From assembly GCF_000722875.1 (NCBI RefSeq), contig NZ_JFHR01000007.1, positions 62,001-126,000 of the forward strand: 64,000 bases of DNA. Reading direction: 5' to 3'. Below the pieces are notes generated by a model. The model saw only the letters and a list, made by a program, of their open reading frames with translations, did no database searches and was not told the DNA's origin. Numbering within the stretch: position 1 is the stretch's first letter; each line of letters starts with the position of its first letter. Positions 18,167 through 27,240 of the stretch are shown piece by piece. Position numbers and translations under genes: made by a program. The stretch comes from Sphingobium chlorophenolicum. GTDB lineage: Bacteria; Pseudomonadota; Alphaproteobacteria; Sphingomonadales; Sphingomonadaceae.

Positions 18167-18966
18167 CGGCCATTTACGCTTTGGGCACCGCCGCAGCCGG
18201 CACGATCCTCATGTCGCGGATCACCTGCTTCCTGAGCCGGATGATCGGCGCTTGCCTGGTGACGCTTGCGGTCTTGCTCTTCGCACAGCCCGCTTGGGCC
18301 GATCAGACGATCATGGCCGCTGACAGCGCCCAGGTGGATTGCCAGGCTTCCGCCAAGGATCTGACCCGCATCAGCCTGGTCGAGGACGAGTTCGCCAGCG
18401 TTTCAAAGATCTCGACTGGCAATCCGCAGGACGACTTCTCGGTCGTGAACGAGCCGGTGCGGGGCGACATCTATCTTAGCGTGCCGGAGGGCTACGGGCG
18501 CCCAGCGCTGTCATTCTTTGGCACCACTAAGCGCGGCTACGTTTACAAGTTCGTGTGCCGGATCTCTGGTGACCAGGCTGCCCAGGTGTTCGTGTCGAAC
18601 CCCGCAATCGCCAAGGAGAAGGCGACCGAAGCTTCGCCCCAGCAGGTCGCTGCCGGCCCCCAGGACGCGGCCGTCGAGCTCGTCCAGGCGATGTATTCGA
18701 ACAGCGTCGCCGATGGTTATGAGATGCGCCAGCGCGCGCTGAAGCCAGTCTATGTCGGCAAGCTCAAGGTCCAGATGATCGCCGAGTATCGCGGCCAGGA
18801 CCTCACCGGAAAGGTGCTGCGCATCGAGAACATGGGCGACGCGCCGACCGAGCTGACCGAACGCACGGTCGCGCCGGCCAGCGCGCTCGCAGTCTCCATC
18901 GCCGAGCCCAGGCTCGCTCCGGGGAAGGTCACGACGGCCTACCTCGTCTCCCAGAACGTGAGGTAA
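18163..18966 (+). CDS. traK: Type-F conjugal transfer protein TraK (VirB9-like secretin)
   Basis: 267 aa from ATG 18163; a later in-frame ATG (MSRITCFLSRMIGAC) could be the true start, since the signal peptide follows there (LVTLAVLLFAQPAWA). The mature protein is a periplasmic/outer-membrane core-complex component. It overlaps the traE stop by four bases and precedes traB, the canonical order. Confidence 0.85.
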   Translation: MTAIYALGTAAAGTILMSRITCFLSRMIGACLVTLAVLLFAQPAWADQTIMAADSAQVDCQASAKDLTRISLVEDEFASVSKISTGNPQDDFSVVNEPVRGDIYLSVPEGYGRPALSFFGTTKRGYVYKFVCRISGDQAAQVFVSNPAIAKEKATEASPQQVAAGPQDAAVELVQAMYSNSVADGYEMRQRALKPVYVGKLKVQMIAEYRGQDLTGKVLRIENMGDAPTELTERTVAPASALAVSIAEPRLAPGKVTTAYLVSQNVR

Positions 18967-18969
18967 GCC

Positions 18970-20295
18970 ATGGCCTTTGCGGACATCTTCAATCGTAAGC
19001 GCAAACCGCTCGACGAGGGCGAAGGGGAAGGTGTCTCGCCCGTCGGCGGCGAGCTCGCCGGAAACGAAGCGGTCCGTCGCAAGCAGCGCATGCTCTTGGC
19101 CGGTGCCGCCGGTGTCGGCCTTCTGGTCTCGTCGATGTGGATCTTCAGCGGCGACGACGTGTCGAAGACCTCGGATGGCGACGAGGCCGAAAAGGTCGAG
19201 GTTTCGACCAAGGACCTCGTCAACCGGAACCTGTCTCAACAGGAGTGGATGGCGCTGTCGGAAAACCGCTTCGCCTCGACGGAGAACCAGCTCAAGTCGG
19301 CGAACGGTCAGACGGCGCGGGTAGACAACCTCGCCGCGCAAGTCGAGGCGCTAAAGGGCCAGAACCAAGCGATGCAGGCCGACGGGCAGCGGGTGCTCTC
19401 TGCCTATCAGGCTGAAAACGAGCAGCTCCGCAAGCAGCTGAACGAGCGCCCTACGGCGCCCGCGCCGGCACCGGGGCCGGCAGCCATGTACGGGCCGAAT
19501 GGCCCGCAGGCCTATCAGCGACCTGACGCCGGGGCAGGAGCCCCGGGAGCGCTCTCGGTGAGCCGGTCGGCGGAAGTCAAGATGGTCAGCTTCTCGACCA
19601 CCGACACAGGAACCGCGTCGAGGGTCACCAAGGGAAATACGGTCTATACCGACAGCCCGAACTACCTGCCGCCCAATAGCTTTGCCTCCGCCAAGGTGAT
19701 CGTCGGAGTCGACGCTGCGGCCGGGGTGAACAGCCAGACCGATCCGCTTCCCGTCGTTCTGCGTGTGACGGGGCCGGCGCGGTCGGTGCTGCAAAACGGC
19801 AAGCTTCTTACGACCAAGATTCAGGGCTGCTTGATCAACGGCGCCGCGCGCGGCGAACTGTCGAGCGAAAAGGTCTACGTCAAGCTGCAGAAGATGACCT
19901 GCCCGCAGCCGGGCGGGCGATATGCGGTTTCCGAGGTCAAAGGGTTCATCGCGTTCGGTGGAAAGACCGGGGTGCGCGGCCGGGTCGTCTCCCGCGAAGG
20001 CGGTCTCGTTAGCCAAGCTTTCATCGCCGGTCTGGTCGGCGGGTTCGGCCGCGGCTTCTCGGCAAATGCCAATTCGTTCCTGACCCAGCCCAACGTGACG
20101 GTGAACGGTCAACGTCAGAAACTCGGGCTCGGAGACATAGCCCAAGGCGGCTTCGGCGAAGGCGTCGCTCAGAGCGGGGACATGGTCTCGAAATATCTGA
20201 TCGAGCGCGCCGAGCAATATCAACCGGTGATTGAGATGCCGACCGGCATCGATGTGGAAATCGTCTTCCTGGAGGGTGTCTATGTTCGCAATTGA
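18970..20295 (+). CDS. traB: Type-F conjugal transfer protein TraB (VirB10-like)
   Basis: 441 aa. A cytoplasmic N-terminus and a single membrane helix near residue 40 (MLLAGAAGVGLLVSSMWIF) are followed by a coiled-coil stretch (about residues 85-160, heptad-rich with many Gln and Glu), a proline-rich linker (APAPAPGPAAMYGPNGP) and a C-terminal VirB10/TrbI-like barrel domain. It spans both membranes and links the core complex to inner-membrane ATPases. The stop overlaps the next gene by 14 bases. Confidence 0.88.
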   Translation: MAFADIFNRKRKPLDEGEGEGVSPVGGELAGNEAVRRKQRMLLAGAAGVGLLVSSMWIFSGDDVSKTSDGDEAEKVEVSTKDLVNRNLSQQEWMALSENRFASTENQLKSANGQTARVDNLAAQVEALKGQNQAMQADGQRVLSAYQAENEQLRKQLNERPTAPAPAPGPAAMYGPNGPQAYQRPDAGAGAPGALSVSRSAEVKMVSFSTTDTGTASRVTKGNTVYTDSPNYLPPNSFASAKVIVGVDAAAGVNSQTDPLPVVLRVTGPARSVLQNGKLLTTKIQGCLINGAARGELSSEKVYVKLQKMTCPQPGGRYAVSEVKGFIAFGGKTGVRGRVVSREGGLVSQAFIAGLVGGFGRGFSANANSFLTQPNVTVNGQRQKLGLGDIAQGGFGEGVAQSGDMVSKYLIERAEQYQPVIEMPTGIDVEIVFLEGVYVRN

Positions 20296-21151
20296 TCGTT
20301 TGCGCCGGCGCCTGTCGCCCAAAGCCATGATGGTGCTGGCCGTGCCGCTTGTGGGGATCGCCAGCGTTGCCGTCGCCGCGCAGATGGCCAACCCGGGCAG
20401 CGTCGAGGTGGCCAGCCTCCTGAAGGCACGGCTCCCCAAGACCCCGCTGACGAAGGTCGACTGCGAGAAGGTCAAGGGGCTGTGCGAGGTCACCGCCGAC
20501 TCGAACCTCTTCTATGTCGACACCAAGGCCCGATACCTGATCATCGGCCGTGTCTATGACATGGAGACGCGGCAGGACCTCACCGCGGCCCGGCTCCTCG
20601 AAATCAACCCCGACATGCTGGTGGGAGGCGCCGCGAAGGCCAATGCGGCGTCGGCGGATGGAGACGAAGAGTCGGCTCTCGCGCCGCCGCAGGGCCGGCT
20701 GCAGAAGACATCACTTCCGGCCCGGCCCGCCACGCTTTCGCTCGATGGCCTGCCGAAGGACGGCGCGATCGTGTGGGGAAATCCTGCGGGGCAGACAGTC
20801 ACCGTCTTCACCGACTTCCGCTGCGGCTACTGCCGCGCTCTCACGAACGTGCTGCGCAGCATGGACGTGCGCGTCGTGGAGCGTCCGATCTCGGTCCTCG
20901 GCAGCCGCGACATCGCCGATCGCGTCTACTGCGCGAAGAACCGGGAGGAAGCCCTCCACGCTGCCTACGCCGGTGAGCCGTTCAAGGGGGGAGCATCCTG
21001 CGACACCTCCGGGCTCGATGCCAACGAGGCGTTCGCACACAAACATGGCCTGACGGGGACGCCGGTCATCGTCCGAAGCGACGGCGCGGTCCTCGAGGGC
21101 TATCGACCCAAGGAGTTCCTGCTGAGCTGGATCAAGGAAGGGCGGTCGTGA
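20282..21151 (+). CDS. DsbC-like periplasmic thiol-disulfide protein of the transfer system
   Basis: 289 aa. An N-terminal signal or anchor (MVLAVPLVGIASVAVAA) is followed by a DsbC-type dimerisation domain (SLLKARLPKTPLTKVDCEKV) and a thioredoxin-fold domain with CGYC at residues 181-184 and the cis-Pro loop GTPVI. It should form or shuffle disulfides in the many Cys-rich Tra proteins made downstream (TraU, TraN, TraF, TrbC). It overlaps traB and traV. Confidence 0.85.
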   Translation: MFAIDRLRRRLSPKAMMVLAVPLVGIASVAVAAQMANPGSVEVASLLKARLPKTPLTKVDCEKVKGLCEVTADSNLFYVDTKARYLIIGRVYDMETRQDLTAARLLEINPDMLVGGAAKANAASADGDEESALAPPQGRLQKTSLPARPATLSLDGLPKDGAIVWGNPAGQTVTVFTDFRCGYCRALTNVLRSMDVRVVERPISVLGSRDIADRVYCAKNREEALHAAYAGEPFKGGASCDTSGLDANEAFAHKHGLTGTPVIVRSDGAVLEGYRPKEFLLSWIKEGRS

Positions 21152-22197
21152 GCGCCCGCTGCCTTACCAGCGCCGCTCTGTGCGCGGCTGGCCTGCTGAC
21201 GCTGCCCGGGTGCACGACCTTCGGCGGCAACGTCAAGGGCAGCTTCTCGTGCCAGGCACCCGACGGAATCTGCGCTCCCTCCTCGACGATCGACGATCGC
21301 GCCATGGCGATGATCTCGGGCGAGGCCGGCGACGTCATGATCCCCGCGGGACCATACCAAGCCGCGCCGCAGCCGCCGCAGCGTTCAACGCGGACCGCGC
21401 TCGCGTCGCCTCGCGCCGCGACCGGCGAAACGCCTGCCGCCCGGACGCGCGAAAAGGTGCTCCGGATCGTCTTCCAACCCTATGTCGACGATCGCGGCCG
21501 CCTCCACGAGGCCAGCGCTGTTCACACCGTGGTGCAGTCCGAATGGCAGGCGGAGGCCCTCGCCGACGCGAGACCAATCCCCGACCGCAATGCGGCCGCG
21601 GCCGCGCCGGCCGAGCTGAGCCTTGTCGAGGCGGTCGATCGTGAGGCGCCGGGAACCGTCGACATCGCTGCGTTCGATCCTAACTTGCCAGATCCCGCCG
21701 TCGTGGCCGCGGCGCGCGCGCGGGGTTCCGACCCCGTTGCCGCCATCAAGGCGGACGTTGCGAAGCGTCTGACAGCGAAGCCCGAGCGGCGCACCACGCG
21801 CTCGAGCCTGTCCGTCTCCGCTGACGCCCGAGCGTCTTCCGCTACATCGGAGACCGGAGCGGCGGCCTCTGCTTCGCAACCCGCAGTCGCCGACGCCAAG
21901 CCTCTCAAGGACCCCGCTCGACCCGCTGCGGTCCCGCCGGCCGTAAAAAACCGCCAGCCAGCGTCGCCGGCGTCATTGGCGAAGCAACCGGCGCTGGAGA
22001 GCGAGGGCGGGGCCAGCTCCGGCCCTGAAGCCATGGCGCGCGTGAAGGCGAGCGAGGCCTACCGGGATGCCGAGGCACATGTCCAAGGCGTCGCGCGGCA
22101 GGCCGGAGAAGACCCGGCACTTCCGAGCATGAAGCCTCTGACCAGCCCCACCATTCGCGCCGCGAGCTTTCCGGCGGCCGTCCCGGAGGACAAGTGA
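21148..22197 (+). CDS. traV: TraV-like lipoprotein of the core complex
   Basis: 349 aa, GTG start. The lipobox LLTLPGC ends at residue 22, and the TraV-type motif KGSFSCQAPDGICAP follows closely. The remainder is long, low in complexity and rich in Ala/Pro/Glu, longer than F TraV (about 170 aa). It acts as an outer-membrane lipoprotein joining TraK to the membrane. Its stop overlaps the traC ATG by one base (TGATG). Confidence 0.82.
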   Translation: MSARCLTSAALCAAGLLTLPGCTTFGGNVKGSFSCQAPDGICAPSSTIDDRAMAMISGEAGDVMIPAGPYQAAPQPPQRSTRTALASPRAATGETPAARTREKVLRIVFQPYVDDRGRLHEASAVHTVVQSEWQAEALADARPIPDRNAAAAAPAELSLVEAVDREAPGTVDIAAFDPNLPDPAVVAAARARGSDPVAAIKADVAKRLTAKPERRTTRSSLSVSADARASSATSETGAAASASQPAVADAKPLKDPARPAAVPPAVKNRQPASPASLAKQPALESEGGASSGPEAMARVKASEAYRDAEAHVQGVARQAGEDPALPSMKPLTSPTIRAASFPAAVPEDK

Positions 22198-24788
22198 TGA
22201 GCGCCAAGGCTGGCCTGTTCGACAACCTGCTGTCGGGCGTCTTCGGTGACAGCAAGCGCCCTGATGCGCAGCGGCCGGATCTTGCGGTGCCTATGCTCGC
22301 CCATTGGCTTCCGTACCGGAGCTACGATCCGAAAACTGCCATCTTCTACAACTCGTCTTCCCGAGGCTTCGTGATCGAGGTGTCGCCGCTGGTCGGTGCC
22401 GACGAGCGCACCGGCGAGATACTGACACAGTTCCTTTCCGAGGGAATCCCCGCGCCCGGTTGCCTTCAGTTCCACGACTGGATGAGTCCCCGGGTCGGGG
22501 AGCGGCTCTCGAAGTGGTATCTGCCACGCTATTCCGCGAGCGGCGTCTATGAGCGGATGGCCAAGCATCGGGTCGACTTCCTGACGGAAGGCGTCTGGAA
22601 TTCGCTCTCGGCCGACGCACCGTTTTGCCTGCGCAATCACCGGGTCGCCATCTCCTATTCGACCCCGGAGAGCTCGAGCGTCTCCAATGAGGAGATCGTC
22701 GCCGTGATGGACGGCCTGGTCTCGGTGCTCGGCTCGATAGGCGTCTCGGCGCGGAAGATGGATCCGGTCGCGCTGATTGGCTGGATCGACGACATCACAT
22801 CGCCGACCACCGCGGCGGGCGAGGACGTGGTCAGCTACAATCCGCTCGATCCGATCGCCGACCAGGCGGTGCGGCGCGACATCGAGATGCGAGTCGATCC
22901 GGATCGCATTCTGCTGCGGACCGAACGGTTTCGGCCAACGGGCAAGGAGGTCGATGGCGCGCCGGAAATCGGCGAGATCTATCCCGACGTCTTCGACGTT
23001 CGGTCGTTCTCCGTTCGCAATCTTCCGCAGCGCTGGGCACCCTGGGATTGCGCGCGCCTGATCGGTGACATGTTCGCCGACAAGCTGCGGATGCCCTGTC
23101 CGGTGGCCACCAACCTGTGCCTAGACTTCCCCGATCCGCAGGCGTCGAACAACAAGGCCAGCTTCAAGTTCATGCGGACCACGAGCCTCGCGGATTCGAA
23201 GTCCGCCCGGTTCTTGCCCCAGCTGCGCGATCAGTCGCAGGAGTGGAAGTTCGTCAACGACGAAATTCGGCAAGGGCGCAAGCTGGTGCGCCTGTTCTAC
23301 AGCGTCACATCATTCTCGCCGAAGGGCAGGGGAGACGCCAACGAACGTATCCTGAAATCCGTCTACCGGGCGGCGGGCTGGGATCTGCTCGACGATCGAT
23401 ACCTCCAGGTCATGGGCCTGCTCTGCGCGATGCCCATGACGATGGCGAACGGGCTGTCGAGGGATCTCGATCGCATGAAGCGCATGCGCACGATGCTGAG
23501 TACCACCGCGGCGAACCTTGCTCCCATCCAGGGCGAATATCTCGGCGGCCATACGCCGCACCTCCTGCTGATCGGTCGACGGGGCCAGCCATTCTTCTGG
23601 AGCCCGTTCGAAAATGCGGCCGGCAACCACAATGTCGCGGTGTTCGGCAAGAGCGGCAGCGGCAAGTCCGTGGCGCTGCAGGAGCTGTGCGCCTCGCTGT
23701 GTGGCGCGGGATCCAAGGTGGTGGTCATCGATGATGGCCGGTCGTTCGAGCACTCGGCGAAATTGCAGGGCGGCGCTTTCGTCGAGTTCACCATGTCCAG
23801 CGGCTTCTGCCTGAACCCGTTCTCGATGATCGATGAAAAGCAGGCAGCCGAAGACGAGGACTATCTCCTCGACTGCATGGCGATGCTCAAGGCGATCGTG
23901 AACCAGATGTCGCGGCACATCGACCGTCTGACCGACACGGAACGTGGCCTGATCGACGGGGCGGTCAACCGGGTCTGGGAAGCGCAGGGCCGTAACGGCT
24001 CGATCGACGATGTTATCGCCGCGCTCAACGATACCGGCCACGAACTGGCCTCGCACCTGGCAATCGCCATGATGCCGTTCTCGAGCGCAGGCACCTACGG
24101 CAAGTTCTTCAAGGGCGAGGTCTCGTTCGAACTGCAGGCTCAGCTTACCGTCTTCGAGCTCTCCGATCTCTCGTCGCGCGAGGAACTGCGCAGCGTCGTC
24201 CTGACGGCGATCATGTTCATGTCGCAGCAGATGATGCGGAAGGTCGACCGGTCCATACCCAAGGCGCTGCTGCTCGATGAGGCCTGGCAGATGCTGCGCG
24301 GCGGCGCGATGGCAGACTTCATCGAAACCTATGCCCGCACCTGCCGCAAATATGGCGCGTCGCTGGTCACGGCCACGCAATCGCTCAACGACTACTACAA
24401 ATCCGCTGGCTCGATCGCGGCGCTCGAGAATAGCGACTGGTTTGTCATCCTTCAGCAGAAGCCCGAGACCATCGCGGATTTCAAGAAGCACGATCGCTTC
24501 GAGATGGACGACTACACCGACGCCTTGCTCCGCTCCCTGAAGAGGAACGGCTTCGAATATTCGGACATCATGATCAAGGGGCCCGACACCCTGGCCGTCG
24601 GCCGACTGGTCCTCGACCCCTTCTCCGCGGCGCTCTTCTCGTCGAGCCCACGGACCTTCGCCGCCATCGAGGCGATGGTCGCTGACGGGCTCAGCATGGA
24701 CGAGGCGATCGAGCGGATCGCCTTCCCCAACAACCCCGAGAAATGGGCGACGCCCGCCGAAGATCCGGCGGCGATCGCGGCGGAGTGA
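22197..24788 (+). CDS. traC: Type-IV secretion ATPase TraC (VirB4-like)
   Basis: 863 aa, the normal length. The N-terminal VirB4 region is followed by the ATPase domain with Walker A GKSGSGKS at about residues 484-491 and Walker B KALLLDEAW near 695. It energises pilus assembly from the cytoplasmic face. ATG 22197 is used; an in-frame GTG one codon earlier is possible. It lies between traV and trbI, as in other type-F operons. Confidence 0.93.
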   Translation: MSAKAGLFDNLLSGVFGDSKRPDAQRPDLAVPMLAHWLPYRSYDPKTAIFYNSSSRGFVIEVSPLVGADERTGEILTQFLSEGIPAPGCLQFHDWMSPRVGERLSKWYLPRYSASGVYERMAKHRVDFLTEGVWNSLSADAPFCLRNHRVAISYSTPESSSVSNEEIVAVMDGLVSVLGSIGVSARKMDPVALIGWIDDITSPTTAAGEDVVSYNPLDPIADQAVRRDIEMRVDPDRILLRTERFRPTGKEVDGAPEIGEIYPDVFDVRSFSVRNLPQRWAPWDCARLIGDMFADKLRMPCPVATNLCLDFPDPQASNNKASFKFMRTTSLADSKSARFLPQLRDQSQEWKFVNDEIRQGRKLVRLFYSVTSFSPKGRGDANERILKSVYRAAGWDLLDDRYLQVMGLLCAMPMTMANGLSRDLDRMKRMRTMLSTTAANLAPIQGEYLGGHTPHLLLIGRRGQPFFWSPFENAAGNHNVAVFGKSGSGKSVALQELCASLCGAGSKVVVIDDGRSFEHSAKLQGGAFVEFTMSSGFCLNPFSMIDEKQAAEDEDYLLDCMAMLKAIVNQMSRHIDRLTDTERGLIDGAVNRVWEAQGRNGSIDDVIAALNDTGHELASHLAIAMMPFSSAGTYGKFFKGEVSFELQAQLTVFELSDLSSREELRSVVLTAIMFMSQQMMRKVDRSIPKALLLDEAWQMLRGGAMADFIETYARTCRKYGASLVTATQSLNDYYKSAGSIAALENSDWFVILQQKPETIADFKKHDRFEMDDYTDALLRSLKRNGFEYSDIMIKGPDTLAVGRLVLDPFSAALFSSSPRTFAAIEAMVADGLSMDEAIERIAFPNNPEKWATPAEDPAAIAAE

Positions 24789-24792
24789 ACCG

Positions 24793-25149
24793 ATGGCGAC
24801 CCTGGCTCCTGTCGACGCCGACAGCACCCGGCAGCGGCGCAAGATCGACCTCGGCTTCCTGCTCTATTTCTACCTCCACATTGCGGGGTTCCTCGCCTCG
24901 ACCCTGCTGATCACATGGGGGCTGTTCGTCCTGTTCTTCCTCACGATCGGCGGTCTCTCGTTCGACGGGATGATGCACCAGCTCAACAACATGGCGAGCC
25001 GATACGTCGCGGCCGACGCGGCTCGCGTGGAGTCGTTCAAGCACGTCCTCGTGGTCGCGCACATGCTGCTTTCCACCGCAATCATCGTCTTCCGCCGCCA
25101 CAGCATCCTGCCCTCGCGCGACCCAAAGCGGAGCAACGTCAATGGCTGA
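24793..25149 (+). CDS. Small two-span membrane protein of the tra operon, 118 aa
   Basis: Not recognised. Two hydrophobic segments (LGFLLYFYLHIAGFLASTLL plus LFVLFFLTIGGL, and VLVVAHMLLSTAIIVF) separated by a polar region. It starts four bases after traC and overlaps trbI by eight bases, so it belongs to the operon. The position between traC and trbI suggests an inner-membrane assembly factor. Confidence 0.6.
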   Translation: MATLAPVDADSTRQRRKIDLGFLLYFYLHIAGFLASTLLITWGLFVLFFLTIGGLSFDGMMHQLNNMASRYVAADAARVESFKHVLVVAHMLLSTAIIVFRRHSILPSRDPKRSNVNG

Positions 25150-25801
25150 CCAACCCGAACTCGATCTTCCCCCGCCCGTGATTGCTTCCGCACCTGCCGC
25201 GCCCTCCCGTGGGCACCGCGGCTTCGCTGGGTTCACCCGGGCTCAGCTGCTGATCGGCCTCACGCTCATCTTGGGGCTGGTCTGGTCGATGTGGGTCACG
25301 AAGGCGCTGATTGCGCCACGCGAGGAGCACATCGTCAAGGCAAGCCTGTCCAACATCGTTGGGGAATATGTGAGCGCGCAGGCCCGCTCGGCATCCCCGC
25401 CAGCCCAGGTCGAGGCCGAGATGCGCGCTTTCATGTCGTCGCTCGACCATGAGCTTCAGCGCCGCAGCGCGAACGGTCAGGTGGTTCTGGTCGGTGAGGC
25501 GGTGCTGACCAAGAACGTGCCCGACATCACGGACAGTCTCAGGAAGGCGGTGTACGCAAGCGGAGTGCGCCCGCCCCGGCAGGCGAGCGCTCAGGAGTTG
25601 CAGCAGCTCCAGCAACAACTGCCGCCGGCGCCGATCCCGCAAGCATTTGCCGGCCCAGCGGCCACGATCGATCCCATGGCTGCCGCGCCGCAGAACATGG
25701 TGCCGCAGCAGGCGATGCCGGTCGGCATGCCTGCGGCGCCGACCGCGCCCGGCGCCTCGATCTCGACTTTCGGAGGCCAAGATGGCGGTAACGGCCGATA
25801 G
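25142..25801 (+). CDS. trbI: Type-F conjugal transfer protein TrbI
   Basis: 219 aa. A single N-terminal membrane helix (about residues 33-55, LLIGLTLILGLVWSMWV) is followed by a periplasmic domain with the TrbI-type GEAVLTKNVPDITDSLRKAV stretch (about residues 118-137) and a Pro/Gln/Ala/Met-rich tail. F TrbI affects pilus retraction. It overlaps genes on both sides. Confidence 0.8.
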   Translation: MADQPELDLPPPVIASAPAAPSRGHRGFAGFTRAQLLIGLTLILGLVWSMWVTKALIAPREEHIVKASLSNIVGEYVSAQARSASPPAQVEAEMRAFMSSLDHELQRRSANGQVVLVGEAVLTKNVPDITDSLRKAVYASGVRPPRQASAQELQQLQQQLPPAPIPQAFAGPAATIDPMAAAPQNMVPQQAMPVGMPAAPTAPGASISTFGGQDGGNGR

Positions 25802-26318
25802 GGCGCCGGCACCCGTGTGGCGGCCGCGCAAGCGGCTGTGGGGGCTGTTCGCCGCTTTCGTTGCCGGCAGCGTCGTGCTCGGGGCGATGAGCGAATGGCG
25901 AGACGATCATGCGCTGCTGATCAACACGACGGAGTCGCTGCCGAACTGGGCGTTCATCATCCATCGCAACAAGCTGCCGACACGCGGTGACTATGTCTTC
26001 TTCGACCCGCCGGCGAGTGAACTGTTGCGCGCGCATTTCGGGCCAAAGCCGCAGATGTTCGGGAAGATCGTCTACGGCGTGCCCGGAGACGTGGTGGCGC
26101 ACTGGCACAGTGCGGTGACCGTCAATGGCCGTGTGGTGGCCTACACCAAGACGAAGACCAAATCGGGCGAGCCGCTCGCGATAGGCCCGAGCGGCGTCAT
26201 CCCCGCCGGCTGCTATTATGTCGGAACGCCGCACAAGGATGGCTTCGATTCCCGCTACGCCGCGATCGGCCTCGCATGTCAGCGACAGATCGTGGGAACC
26301 GGGACGGCTATCCTGTGA
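25782..26318 (+). CDS. S26-family signal peptidase of the transfer system (TraF/LepB-like)
   Basis: 178 aa. An N-terminal membrane helix (LFAAFVAGSVVLGAM) is followed by the catalytic dyad: Ser52 in TTESLPNW and Lys95 in GKIVYGVPGD. The C-terminal GFDSRYAAIG is the substrate-binding box of S26 peptidases. The likely substrate is the TraA pilin precursor. GGAGG precedes ATG 25782; the gene starts inside the end of trbI and overlaps traW. Confidence 0.88.
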   Translation: MAVTADRAPAPVWRPRKRLWGLFAAFVAGSVVLGAMSEWRDDHALLINTTESLPNWAFIIHRNKLPTRGDYVFFDPPASELLRAHFGPKPQMFGKIVYGVPGDVVAHWHSAVTVNGRVVAYTKTKTKSGEPLAIGPSGVIPAGCYYVGTPHKDGFDSRYAAIGLACQRQIVGTGTAIL

Positions 26319-26971
26319 TCCGGCTGCTTGCCCCGCTCGTCGGCATTGCCAGCCTGGGCGCGGCGGTGCTGCTCACCGGCTCCCAACGTGGGGAGGCAAG
26401 CGATTTCGGTCAACTGGGGCAGACATACCCGGTGGCCGAGGCCGACTTGCTCTCGACAATCGAGGCCCGGCTGAAGCGAGCCCAGGCAACGGGTGAGATG
26501 GACCGCGTGAACGCGGCCTTCGCCAAGCGAGCGGAAGCGAAGGTCAGGCGGCCCGTGCCCGTGGCAGGGATTTCTCCGGCCGAGCAGGCGCGAACCTGGA
26601 ATTACGATCCGACGATCACGCTCGAGCGCGAGATCCGGGACCACAAGGGGCAGCTTATCGCCGCGGCCGGCCAGAGGATCAATCCGCTCGACTTCGTGTC
26701 GATGCGCCAGAACCTGGTCTTCGTTGATGGCGACGACGCTGGACAAGTCGACTGGGCGACGAAGCGCTTCACCGAGCTCAACGCGAAGATCATCTTCGTC
26801 AACGGCTCGCCGATCGAGTCCATGACGACGCGCAAGCGCCGGTTCTTCTTCGACCAGGAGGGTCGACTCACCAGCAAGTTCGGCATCCGGCATACGCCGG
26901 CCGTCGTCTCGCAGGCGGGCAAGCTGCTCCAGGTTTCCGAAACGGTCCTCAAACCGGGAGGCCGCAGCTGA
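26315..26971 (+). CDS. traW: Type-F conjugal transfer protein TraW
   Basis: 218 aa with a GTG start that overlaps the peptidase stop (GTGA). An N-terminal signal peptide (LAPLVGIASLGAAVLL) is followed by the family core: RTWNYDPTITLEREIRDHKG, INPLDFVSMRQNLVFVDGDD and FFFDQEGRLTSKFGIRHTPA. TraW is a periplasmic pilus-assembly factor that works with TrbC. ATG 26276 is an alternative start but lies inside the peptidase gene. Confidence 0.86.
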   Translation: MIRLLAPLVGIASLGAAVLLTGSQRGEASDFGQLGQTYPVAEADLLSTIEARLKRAQATGEMDRVNAAFAKRAEAKVRRPVPVAGISPAEQARTWNYDPTITLEREIRDHKGQLIAAAGQRINPLDFVSMRQNLVFVDGDDAGQVDWATKRFTELNAKIIFVNGSPIESMTTRKRRFFFDQEGRLTSKFGIRHTPAVVSQAGKLLQVSETVLKPGGRS

Positions 26972-27240
26972 TGCCGTTGTGGCTCGATCTTCTGCGGACG
27001 CCGATGGCGGCTCCGGAAACGCGGGCGCTGCGCCGCATGCGCTTGTCGTGGCAGGCCCTCTGCCTCTCGCTCGCGCTCGTCGCAGCCTTCTTCGCGCAGA
27101 TCCACGCCGTGCTGGGACGCGCGGCGCCATGCCTCGCCCTCGGGTTGCTGGTCGCGGCCGGGCTGTACACCTGGCTCTACCTTTACCGGAAGAATGCCGC
27201 CGACAACGCCTTTCTCGAGCGGACGGGGGAGGGGCGCTGA
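26971..27240 (+). CDS. Small membrane protein of the tra operon, 89 aa
   Basis: Not recognised. Two membrane segments (LCLSLALVAAFFAQIHAVLG and APCLALGLLVAAGLYTWLYL) with basic ends. The ATG shares a base with the traW stop, and its own stop shares a base with the traU ATG, so it is locked into the operon. Confidence 0.6.
   Translation: MPLWLDLLRTPMAAPETRALRRMRLSWQALCLSLALVAAFFAQIHAVLGRAAPCLALGLLVAAGLYTWLYLYRKNAADNAFLERTGEGR

Noticed and set aside
23310..24842. 510-codon minus-strand open frame
   Set aside because: Antisense to traC, which has clear Walker motifs.
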